Assembly (NCBI RefSeq): GCF_003610255.1
Contig: NZ_RAPS01000001.1
Span: 7,529,001 to 7,593,000, forward strand
Source: Streptomyces sp. TLI_171
GTDB lineage: Bacteria; Actinomycetota; Actinomycetes; Streptomycetales; Streptomycetaceae
Direction: 5' to 3'
Length of the DNA: 64,000 nucleotides
Part shown: in pieces, positions 47,046 through 54,062 of the stretch
How positions within the stretch are numbered: the first letter of the stretch is position 1
How the letters are laid out: every line of letters starts with the position of its first letter
Program-made: the position numbers and the translations under genes
The notes under the pieces: generated by a model
Database searches by the model: none
Told to the model about the DNA's origin: nothing
The model's input: only the letters and a program-made list of their open reading frames with translations

Positions 47046-47950
47046 CGCCGAGGCTTCGGGTCCTGGCCGCCGAACCGGCTGAGCCGCAGGTACAGCACCG
47101 AGCAGAACAGCAGCAGCACGAAGGCGGCCGTGGTCAGTGCCGAGCCGTAGCCGAAGTCGTAGGACTTGCGCGCCAGTTGGGCGACGTACAGCGGGAGTCC
47201 GGTGGTCGCGCCGGCCGGGCCGCCGTTGGTCAGCGTGTACAGCAGGTCGACGTTGTTGAACTCCCACACCGCGCGCAGCAGGGTGGCCAGCACGATCGCG
47301 TCCCGCAGGTGCGGCAGCGTCACGTGCAGGAAGCTGCGCACCCGGCCCGCGCCGTCGATCGCCGCGGCCTCGTACAGGTCCTTCGGCACGGACTGCAGGT
47401 CGGCGAGGATGAGGATGGCGAAGAACGGCACGCCGCGCCAGAGTTCGGCGACCACCGCGGCCGGGAAGACCGTGTCGGGGTTGCCGAGCACCGAGGTGCC
47501 GGCGCTGCCGACGCCGAGTTCCGAGAGGTGGTGGAAGACGCCGGTGGCGGGGTTGTACAGCAGCATCCAGATGCCGGTGGTGAGCACGCCGGAGACCGCC
47601 CAGGGCGAGAACACCAGCGCCCTGGCCACCGCCCGGCCGAGGAAGGTCTCGTTCACGATCAGGGCGAGCACCAGGCCGAGCAGCAGTTGCAGTCCGACCT
47701 CGGCGGCCACCCACTTCGCGGAGAACGCCAGGCTGTGCCAGAACTGCTGGTCGCCGAACATCCGGGTGAAGTTGTCCAGGCCGACGAACGCGTCGTCGTA
47801 GGGCTCGTTCACCACCCGGTGCTGCAGCGCGTAGTAGCCGACGCTGCCGAGCGGCACCAGCAGGAAGCCGATCAGCAGCAGGACGGTCGGGGCGATCAGT
47901 GCGTACGGGGTGAGCGCGCGGGGGCGTCGGGCGAGTCGGGCGAGCGCCAC
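47042..47950 (-). CDS. ABC transporter permease (MalF/UgpA type)
   Basis: A ~302-residue permease with six transmembrane helices (YALIAPTVLLLIGFLLVPLG first). Its EAA loop is YEAAAIDGAGRVRSFLHVTL. The ATG at 47977 is possible, but AGGAGGGG at 47961-47968 lies inside that reading frame, 10 bases before a GTG at 47950. The GTG is therefore the likely true start. This is the first gene of the uronide operon. A probable IclR operator lies 35 bp upstream at 47985-48000. Confidence 0.88.
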   Translation of the reverse strand: MALARLARRPRALTPYALIAPTVLLLIGFLLVPLGSVGYYALQHRVVNEPYDDAFVGLDNFTRMFGDQQFWHSLAFSAKWVAAEVGLQLLLGLVLALIVNETFLGRAVARALVFSPWAVSGVLTTGIWMLLYNPATGVFHHLSELGVGSAGTSVLGNPDTVFPAAVVAELWRGVPFFAILILADLQSVPKDLYEAAAIDGAGRVRSFLHVTLPHLRDAIVLATLLRAVWEFNNVDLLYTLTNGGPAGATTGLPLYVAQLARKSYDFGYGSALTTAAFVLLLFCSVLYLRLSRFGGQDPKPRR

Positions 47951-47984
47951 GGGGAGCACCCCTCCTTCTATGTTCATGGACGCC

Positions 47985-48000
47985 GTTCACATGTGTGGAC
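47985..48000. promoter_or_regulatory. IclR-type operator, site 1 (ABC/uronate operon)
   Basis: The 16-mer GTTCACATGTGTGGAC is an inverted repeat with one mismatch. It lies just upstream of the uronide operon start. Three matching 16-mers occur at 48060, 52907 and 53953, all in promoter regions of pectin or galacturonate genes, with the pattern GTTCAS-N4-STGNAC. Confidence 0.7.
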
Positions 48001-48059
48001 ACCCTAAGGAGGGCTTGATGGGGCGTCAACCCCCTTGCAGGGCAACAGTTTCGATTCGC

Positions 48060-48075
48060 GTTCACAGATGTGTAC
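48060..48075. promoter_or_regulatory. IclR-type operator, site 2 (kdgD promoter)
   Basis: GTTCACAGATGTGTAC matches site 1 at 12 of 16 bases and has the same arms. It lies 94 bp before the dehydratase gene and 60 bp from site 1, so one divergent region carries one operator per transcript. Confidence 0.7.
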
Positions 48076-48168
48076 TGCGGTCAGCATCATGTATAACGCT
48101 GCTGTGGCGCCGGTTCGGCGCCGACCCGACCCGCCGCCCCCTCCCGTCGCCCCGTCAGGAGAACCCCC

Positions 48169-49098
48169 GTGCCCGACGCACCCGCCCGCCTGCGCGACCG
48201 CCTCGACGGCCTGCTGTTCTTCCCCGTCACCGCCTTCACCGCCGACGGCCGCCTCGACCTCGCGGCCTTCCGCGCCCACGTCCGCGCCCGCCTCGACGAC
48301 GGCGCCGCCGCCGTGTTCGCCGCCTGCGGCACCGGCGAGTACCACGCCCTGGACCTCGACGAGTACTCCGCCGTGGTCGCCGCCGCCGTCGAGGAGACCG
48401 CCGGCGCCGTCCCCGTGGTCGCCGGCGTCGGCCACGGCACCGCCCTCGCCCTGGACTTCCTCCGCCGCGCCGAACGCGCCGGCGCCGACGGCGTCCTCGC
48501 CCTGCCGCCCTACCTGGTCAAGCCCTCCCAGCAGGGCCTGCTGCGGCACTACACGGCCCTCTCCGAAGCCACCGACCTCGGCGTCATCGTCTACGCCCGC
48601 GACAACGCCGTCCTCGAACCCGACACCGTCGCCGCCCTCGCCGCCGTCGACAACGTCATCGGACTCAAGGACGGCATCGGCGACCTCGACCTGATGCAAC
48701 GCGTCATCAGCGCCGTCCGCACCACCCACCCCGGCCTGGACTTCCGCTACTTCAACGGCCTGCCCACCGCCGAACTCACCGGCCTCGCTTACCGCGGACT
48801 CGGCGTCACCCTCTACTCCTCCGCCGTCTTCTGCTTCGCCCCCGACCTCGCCCTGGCCTTCCACAAGGCCCTCGCCGGCGGCGACGACGAGCAGGCCAAC
48901 CGCCTCCTCGACGGCTTCTTCCGTCCCCTGGTCGAACTCCGCAACCAGGGCAGCGGCTACGCCGTGTCGCTGGTCAAGGCCGGCGTCCGACTCGGCGGCC
49001 TCGACGTCGGCGCCGTCCGCGCCCCGCTCGCCGAACCCGACCCCGAACACGTCACCGCGCTCGCCGAGCTGATCGCCCACGGCCGCACCCTGATCTGA
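48169..49098 (+). CDS. kdgD: 5-dehydro-4-deoxyglucarate dehydratase
   Basis: A 309-residue class I aldolase-fold (DapA/NAL) enzyme. FFPVTAFTADGRLDLAAF opens it. AACGTGEYHALDLDEY has the carboxylate-binding loop, VIVYARDNAVLE the Tyr, and VIGLKDGIGDLDLMQRVISA the Schiff-base Lys. GTGEYxxL in place of GTTGE is typical of KDG dehydratase. It converts 5-keto-4-deoxyglucarate to 2,5-dioxovalerate, water and CO2. The GTG at 48169 follows AGGAGAA. It is divergent from the importer operon and controlled by the same kind of operator. Confidence 0.9.
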   Translation: MPDAPARLRDRLDGLLFFPVTAFTADGRLDLAAFRAHVRARLDDGAAAVFAACGTGEYHALDLDEYSAVVAAAVEETAGAVPVVAGVGHGTALALDFLRRAERAGADGVLALPPYLVKPSQQGLLRHYTALSEATDLGVIVYARDNAVLEPDTVAALAAVDNVIGLKDGIGDLDLMQRVISAVRTTHPGLDFRYFNGLPTAELTGLAYRGLGVTLYSSAVFCFAPDLALAFHKALAGGDDEQANRLLDGFFRPLVELRNQGSGYAVSLVKAGVRLGGLDVGAVRAPLAEPDPEHVTALAELIAHGRTLI

Positions 49099-49110
49099 CC
49101 CGCCCACCCC

Positions 49111-49135
49111 GCGCCCGGCCGTGACGGCCGGGCGC
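49111..49135 (+). terminator. Strong hairpin after kdgD
   Basis: GCGCCCGGCCG (49111-49121) and CGGCCGGGCGC (49125-49135) form a perfect 11-bp stem with a TGA loop, 12 bp after the kdgD stop and 20 bp before the next start. It may reduce, rather than stop, reading into the next gene. Confidence 0.6.
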
Positions 49136-49155
49136 CCGGCCCGCCAGGAGACCCC

Positions 49156-50321
49156 GTGCGCGCCTCCGCCTTCCTCTACCCGTGGGACGTGGCCGGTGAC
49201 CCCGCCGCCCCCGAGCTGCTCGCCGGACTCGGACTCCGCCGGGCCACCCTGGCCGCCGCCTACCACTCCACCCGCGCCCTGACCCCCGCCACCCCGCCCG
49301 ACGGATCGTCACCGCCCCGCACGCCGCCGCCTACTACCCCGCCTCCGCCGACCACTGGCGCGGCCGGACGCTGCGCCCGTACGCCCAGCACTGGCTGCCC
49401 GGCGCCGACCCCTACGGCGAGGCCGCCGACGCGCTCACCGCCGCTGGCATCGAGGTGCACTCCTGGGTGGTGCTCGCCCACAACTCCCGCCTCGGCGAGG
49501 AGAACCCGCGCTGCGCCGTGCAGAACGCGTACGGCGAGCGCTACCCGTGGGCGCTGTGCATCGCCCAGGAGGAGGTCGCCGACTACTGCGCCGCGCTCGC
49601 CGCCGAAGCCGCCGTCCGCCCCGGCGCCAGCGGCACCGAACTCGAGTCCTGCGGCTGGTACGGCCTCGCCCACCTGCACGCGCACGACAAGATCGGCGGC
49701 GTCCCGCTCGGCCCCGCCGGGCAGTTCCTGATGTCGCTGTGCTTCTGCCCCGCCTGCCGCACCGGCTACGGGCCCACCGCCGAACCGCTGCGCGAAGCCG
49801 TCCGCGCCGCCCTCGAACCGCTCTGGCGCGGCGCGCCCGAACCGGCCGCCGCCGACGAGTGGCAGGCGGTCGAACGGCTGCTGGGCGCCGAACTCGCCGC
49901 CGCCGCCCGCACCCACCGCCTGGCCGCCGCCCACCGGCTGCAGGTCGCCGCCGTCGCCGCCGTCCGCGCCGCCGCGCCGCCCGGCTTCCGGATCCTGCTG
50001 CACGGAGACCCGGTGCCGCACCGCAGCGGCCCCAACCCCGGCGTCGAGGCCGACCGGGTGCTCGGCCACGCGGACGGGCTGGTCGTCCCGCACCAGCTGC
50101 TGCCGCTCGCGCTGCCGCACCGCCGGCCCGGCACCGTCCTGGCCGCCAACCTGCCCGTGGTGGCCGGCCTCGGTGGCCGGGCGCCGCAGCCCGTCCCCGA
50201 GGCGGACGAACTGCGGCTCTACCACGCTGGCCTGGCCTCCGACGCCGACCTGCGCGCCGTCCGCGCGTTGCTGACCGGCCGTCAGGCCCACGGCCGCCAG
50301 CCGTCGGCGCCCGTCAGGTAG
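49156..50321 (+). pseudogene. Uronate-locus conserved protein of unknown function, frameshifted
   Basis: One gene is spread over two frames. The first frame gives MRASAFLYPWDVAGDPAAPE to LAAAYHSTRALTP. From about 49290 the second gives RRIVTAPHAAAYYPASADHW, HSWVVLAHNSRLGEENPR, ELESCGWYGLAHLHAHDK and LCFCPACRTGYGP to the stop at 50321. One extra C in the C5 run at 49283-49287 would join them into an intact 388-residue protein. The CxxC, the His-rich HLHAHDK and the length suggest a TIM-barrel-like enzyme, possibly a glycoside-active protein. It follows kdgD and overlaps the pectinesterase 3' end by 40 bp. Confidence 0.6.
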
Positions 50322-51406
50322 CTCTCCCGGGTGTGCAGCGCGGCCTGCGCGGCCGTCAGCTGCGGCCGGTTCGCGGGCACCGGGACGGCCGCGCCCGCGC
50401 CGGTGTTCGCGTACTCGGCGAAGCGCTGCTGCTGCCACGGGTACCCGGAGGACATGTTCGCGTACGGGGCGGTCGCGTTGATGCCCGCCCCGATCACCGA
50501 CCGGAGGACCGTCAGCATCGGCCACGCGGTGGTGTCGCTGCTGGGCACCCACGGCCGGGCCAGGCAGAACGCGCCCGCCGCCGCGGTGGTGGTGAACGTG
50601 CACTGCGAGGCCAGGAAGCCGCGCGGGTTCGCCCGGGCGGTGCTCGGCGCGAACACGAAGCCCAGCGGGGCGGAGGCCAGGTCGGTGCGGTTCAGCGTGC
50701 GCAGCTCGCACCGGTCGAACACGGCGGTGGCCCGCCCGAACACGAAGTCCACGTCGCCGGCCACGTAGCACTGCCCGTAGTACTGCCGGGCGACGGCGGC
50801 GAGCGAGGCCGAGTCGGCGTACAGCGTGTCCTGGTGGCCCAGCAGCCGGCAGCGCAGGAAGGCGGTGCGGTCGCCGGCGGCCTTCACCGCCACCGCCTGG
50901 GTGCCCGTCCAGCCCGGGTGGTCGGCGCGCAGCCAGTCGTTGGCGACGGTCAGGTCCACGGCCGTGAAGCCGTCGGCGAGCACGGTGAGCGTGGCGCTGC
51001 CGCTGGTGCCGTACGTGCCGCCGCCGGGCTTCGCGGTGCCCGCGGCGTTGTCGAACACCAGCACCGTGTCCTTGGCGCTGCCGGTCGCGCCCAGCACGGT
51101 CAGGAACCGCCGGTCGGCGGGCACCAGCACCGTCTCGCGGTACGTCCCAGCGGCCAGCACCAGCGTCCAGCCGGCCGCGGCGGAGGCGACGGCCGGCGTG
51201 GCGGTGACCGCCGCCCGGACCGTCCGGTGGTCGCCGCCGCCGGCCGGATCGACGTACAGCGTCCGGGAGTCGAGCCGGGCGGCGGGCGAGCCGTAGCGGC
51301 CGAACCGGGCGGTGTCCGCGGCGGCGGGGGAGGCGGCGAGGGCGGCGCGGAGACCGCCGAGGACGGTGGCGGCGGCGGAGAACAGGACGGTGCGGCGGCT
51401 GGGCAT
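50282..51406 (-). CDS. Secreted pectin methylesterase
   Basis: A 374-residue pectinesterase (CE8). The N-terminus (MPSRRTVLFSAAATVLGGLR) is a twin-Arg-like signal, cut near ~30. The parallel beta helix has LLGHQDTLYADSASL (catalytic Asp), DVDFVFGRATAVFDRCEL (second Asp) and LARPWVPSS with the Arg-Pro-Trp motif. It removes methyl groups from pectin so that pectate lyase can cut it. It lies 78 bp downstream of the pectate lyase gene with no evident terminator, so the two are probably cotranscribed. Its 3' end overlaps the opposite-strand frameshifted gene by 40 bp. Confidence 0.9.
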   Translation of the reverse strand: MPSRRTVLFSAAATVLGGLRAALAASPAAADTARFGRYGSPAARLDSRTLYVDPAGGGDHRTVRAAVTATPAVASAAAGWTLVLAAGTYRETVLVPADRRFLTVLGATGSAKDTVLVFDNAAGTAKPGGGTYGTSGSATLTVLADGFTAVDLTVANDWLRADHPGWTGTQAVAVKAAGDRTAFLRCRLLGHQDTLYADSASLAAVARQYYGQCYVAGDVDFVFGRATAVFDRCELRTLNRTDLASAPLGFVFAPSTARANPRGFLASQCTFTTTAAAGAFCLARPWVPSSDTTAWPMLTVLRSVIGAGINATAPYANMSSGYPWQQQRFAEYANTGAGAAVPVPANRPQLTAAQAALHTRESYLTGADGWRPWA

Positions 51407-51484
51407 GACGGCTCCTCCTGGGCTGGGGTCAGGACCGGAGCGGGCCCCGGCGGGGGTGTCGCCGGGGCCCGCGGGGGGTGAGGA

Positions 51485-52801
51485 TCAGAGGTGGCCGACG
51501 CCCGCGCCCGCCCGGACCTTCGCCGGGACGGCGTTCGCCGCGTCGAGGCCGGTGCGCAGGGTCGGCGTCCAACCGGCGCTGGTCCCCAGCGTCTTGGCGG
51601 AGTTCGCGGCGTTCCAGGCGGCGATCAGGTCCGTGCCGGCGCCGTTCACGGAGTTGCCGCTCGCGGTCAGCGCCGTGCCGCCCCAGTTGTAGAGCACCTT
51701 GGAGGCCGCGACGCCGGACGGCAGCGCGAAGTAGTTGTTCTGCGCCACGATCTGCGAGGACTTGCCGACGCCGATGCTGTACTCGTACTCCGCAGCGCCC
51801 GGCACGTAGTAGTTGTTGTACGTGTCCACCTGGCCGAAGCGCACCCGCGGCGCGCGCTGCACGGTGTTCTGCCACAGGTTGTGGTGGAAGGTCACCCGCA
51901 GGTGACCCGCGTCGGTGGCGGAGGCGCTGTCGCTGTTGCCGATCAGGTTGGTCTTGTCGTGGTCCTTGAACACGTTCCACGAGGCGGTGACGTAGTCCGC
52001 GCCCTTGACCACGTCCAGCAGGCCGTCGTGGACCTCGTACAGCCGCCCGAAGTAGCTCGGCAGGCTGGAGTCCGGGACCGCGCCGTCGGAGAAGGTGTTG
52101 TGGTCGACCCAGACGTGGGTGGCGCCGTAGACCGTCATCGCGTCGTACTCGGAGTTCCAGTTGCCGGTGGAGCCGTCGGTCGGGTCCCACTGCGGGAAGC
52201 AGTCCGCCGCGTTCTCGAAGGACAGGTTGCGGACGATCACGTTGTCGACGTTCTTCACCACCAGGCCGCCGCCGCGCAGCGTGCCGCCGTTGACGCCGAT
52301 CAGCGTGGTGTTGGCGCCCACGTTGATCTGCACCTTGTCGGCCTGCAGCTTCTGCGAGGCGGCGCGGGCGTCCTCCAGGGCGCCCGAGGGCACCGTGGAG
52401 GTGCCCCACACCTTCGGGTCGTAGGCGGCCAGGTAGGAGCTCAGCGAGTAGCCGCCGGTCGCGTACGCCGAGCAGTTCAGGTGCTTGTCGGAGTCGTCGG
52501 TGTTGAGGTCGATCACGCCGGAGATGTAGATGATCTTGGCGGTGGCGTTCGAGCCGTTGCTGGAGTTCTTGCCGCCGAGCGCCGCCACCAGCTGGGCGCG
52601 GGTGGAGACGGTGACGGTGTGCGCGGCATCGGCCTTCGACCCGCCGGTGGTCCCGGTGGTGGCCGAGGCCCAACCGTCCTTGGCGGCCAGCACGCCGTGG
52701 CCGAGGTCGGCCGCGTGGGCGGGGACGCAGGCGAGCGAGCCGCACATGGCGGCGGTGGCGAACAGCGGTCCGGCGACGCGGACGGCACGGGGCAGACGCA
52801 T
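51485..52801 (-). CDS. Secreted pectate lyase (PL1 family)
   Basis: A 438-residue PL1 lyase. The Sec signal (MRLPRAVRVAGPLFATAAMC) ends AHA at ~33. The Ca-binding region around YDAMTVYGATHVWVDHNTFS matches the PL1 vWiDH motif. VRFGQVDTYNNYYVPGAAEY and APRVR (catalytic Arg in NTVQRAPRVRFG) are present. It cleaves polygalacturonate by beta-elimination. The ATG at 52801 follows GACGAGGAGCC. The promoter region carries both an IclR-type operator (52907-52922) and a LacI-like palindrome (52891-52902). Confidence 0.9.
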   Translation of the reverse strand: MRLPRAVRVAGPLFATAAMCGSLACVPAHAADLGHGVLAAKDGWASATTGTTGGSKADAAHTVTVSTRAQLVAALGGKNSSNGSNATAKIIYISGVIDLNTDDSDKHLNCSAYATGGYSLSSYLAAYDPKVWGTSTVPSGALEDARAASQKLQADKVQINVGANTTLIGVNGGTLRGGGLVVKNVDNVIVRNLSFENAADCFPQWDPTDGSTGNWNSEYDAMTVYGATHVWVDHNTFSDGAVPDSSLPSYFGRLYEVHDGLLDVVKGADYVTASWNVFKDHDKTNLIGNSDSASATDAGHLRVTFHHNLWQNTVQRAPRVRFGQVDTYNNYYVPGAAEYEYSIGVGKSSQIVAQNNYFALPSGVAASKVLYNWGGTALTASGNSVNGAGTDLIAAWNAANSAKTLGTSAGWTPTLRTGLDAANAVPAKVRAGAGVGHL

Positions 52802-52890
52802 GGCGAGGCTCCTCGTCGAGCTGTCGGGGTGGGGGTGCATGCGCGCAGTGCGGGACCGACCGGCCGGGGCGACGGGCCCCTGTCCGCGTT

Positions 52891-52902
52891 CGAAAGCTTT
52901 CG
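52891..52902. promoter_or_regulatory. LacI-like palindrome CGAAAGCTTTCG upstream of pectate lyase
   Basis: A perfect 12-bp palindrome, CGAAAGCTTTCG, lies 90 bp before the lyase gene and 4 bp from the IclR-type site. LacI-family sugar repressors of actinomycetes bind palindromes of this form with a central CG or GC. No LacI-family gene is in this window, so the binder would be encoded elsewhere. Confidence 0.45.
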
Positions 52903-52906
52903 CGAT

Positions 52907-52922
52907 GTTCACAACCGTGGAC
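52907..52922. promoter_or_regulatory. IclR-type operator, site 3 (pectate lyase promoter)
   Basis: GTTCACAACCGTGGAC matches sites 1 and 2 in both arms (GTTCAC and GTGGAC). It lies 106 bp upstream of the lyase start. Confidence 0.65.
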
Positions 52923-52995
52923 GCCGGTCGCATCCATGGCCGGACGATAGGGAGCGCGACGCGACCGTGTCAAGGCGTCCGGCGCCGGACACGAC

Positions 52996-53024
52996 GGCGC
53001 CCCGCACGTCCGGTGCGGGGCGCC
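52996..53024. terminator. 12-bp perfect hairpin downstream of iclR
   Basis: GGCGCCCCGCAC (52996-53007) and GTGCGGGGCGCC (53013-53024) pair perfectly with a 5-base loop. The position is 67 bp past the iclR stop, so it should end that transcript before the lyase promoter. Confidence 0.7.
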
Positions 53025-53090
53025 GAAAGGTACATGACGAGGCGTCGGCGAATCCGTCGGCCCGCCTCGGGGCCGCCGGACCGGCCGGGG

Positions 53091-53894
53091 TCAGAGGTGT
53101 CGGGTGGCCAGTGTCAGCCGGTCCCGGGCGTCGAACAGCGCGTCCCGGATGGTCTGCTCGCGGCCCGGGGTCAGCCGCGCCACCGGCACCGACACCGACA
53201 CCGCGTCCCGGGCCGGCGTGCGGTACGGGATCGCCACGCCGAAGCAGCGCAGCCCCAGCGTGTTCTCCTCCCGGTCCACCGCGTACCCGCGCGCCCGCAC
53301 CTCGGCCAGCTCCCGGATCAGCTCCTCGCGGTCGGTGTGGGTGTGCTCGGTCAGCGGCTCCAGCCGCTCCGGCAGCAGCCGCCGCACCGCGTCGTCGCCC
53401 AGGGTGGCCAGCAGCGCCTTCCCGTGCGAGGTCGAGTACGCCGGCAGCCGGCGTCCGATCCGGGTGAACGGCCGCAGGCTGTGCTGCGACTGACGGGTCG
53501 CCAGGTACACCACGTTCGCCCCGTCCAGCCGGGCCAGGTGGATGGTCTCCCCGGTGTCCTCCGCCAGCAGGTCCAGCGTGGGCCGGGCCGCCAGCACCAC
53601 CGCGTCCCCGTCGATGTACGAGCTGCCGACCAGCAGGGCCCGCACCCCGATGCCGTACCGGGTGCCGGTCGCGTCCGTCTCCACCCAGCCCAGCTCGGCC
53701 AGCGTCCGCAGCAGCATGTACAGGCTCGACTTCGGGTAGCCGGTCTGCTCCTGAACCTCCGCCAGGCTGTGCATCCCGGGGCGGCCCGCGAAGTACTCCA
53801 GCAGCTCCACCGTCCGCACGGCGGACTTCACCTGGGCGCCCTGGGCGCTGCTCTGGCTGGCAGCGCCGTGGGCGGCATTGGTCGGCGAGGGCAT
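53091..53894 (-). CDS. IclR family regulator of the pectin/galacturonate regulon
   Basis: A 267-residue IclR regulator. After a Ser/Ala-rich tail, the HTH is at ~28-80 (VELLEYFAGRPGMHSLAEVQ, GYPKSSLYMLLRTLAELGWV). The effector domain has HLARLDGANVVYLATRQSQH, STSHGKALLATLGDD and DREENTLGLRCFGVAIPYR. Enterobacterial KdgR, also IclR-type, represses pectin genes. The gene lies between pectate lyase and the ketoglutarate semialdehyde dehydrogenase. A 16-bp palindrome (53953-53968) in its own promoter region matches three others in the cluster, so it probably represses the regulon and itself until a uronate breakdown product binds. Confidence 0.9.
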   Translation of the reverse strand: MPSPTNAAHGAASQSSAQGAQVKSAVRTVELLEYFAGRPGMHSLAEVQEQTGYPKSSLYMLLRTLAELGWVETDATGTRYGIGVRALLVGSSYIDGDAVVLAARPTLDLLAEDTGETIHLARLDGANVVYLATRQSQHSLRPFTRIGRRLPAYSTSHGKALLATLGDDAVRRLLPERLEPLTEHTHTDREELIRELAEVRARGYAVDREENTLGLRCFGVAIPYRTPARDAVSVSVPVARLTPGREQTIRDALFDARDRLTLATRHL

Positions 53895-53952
53895 CCTTGA
53901 CCCCTTCTGTCACGCGGCGTATCGTCCCGCGAGGTTCAAATAGTTGTCTGGC

Positions 53953-53968
53953 GTTCAGCATACTGAAC
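53953..53968. promoter_or_regulatory. IclR-type operator, site 4 (iclR / dehydrogenase intergenic)
   Basis: GTTCAGCATACTGAAC is a perfect 6+4+6 inverted repeat between the divergent iclR and dehydrogenase genes. It keeps the GTTCA...TGNAC frame of the other three sites and could control both genes. Confidence 0.65.
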
Positions 53969-54062
53969 AGATGAGGGTTGGCGGGCCGTCGGCCCCCAAC
54001 GGTCGACCCGCACGCCGCCGTGCAGCGGACGCTACCCGACCCGCCACCCCGCGAGGAGGCCC

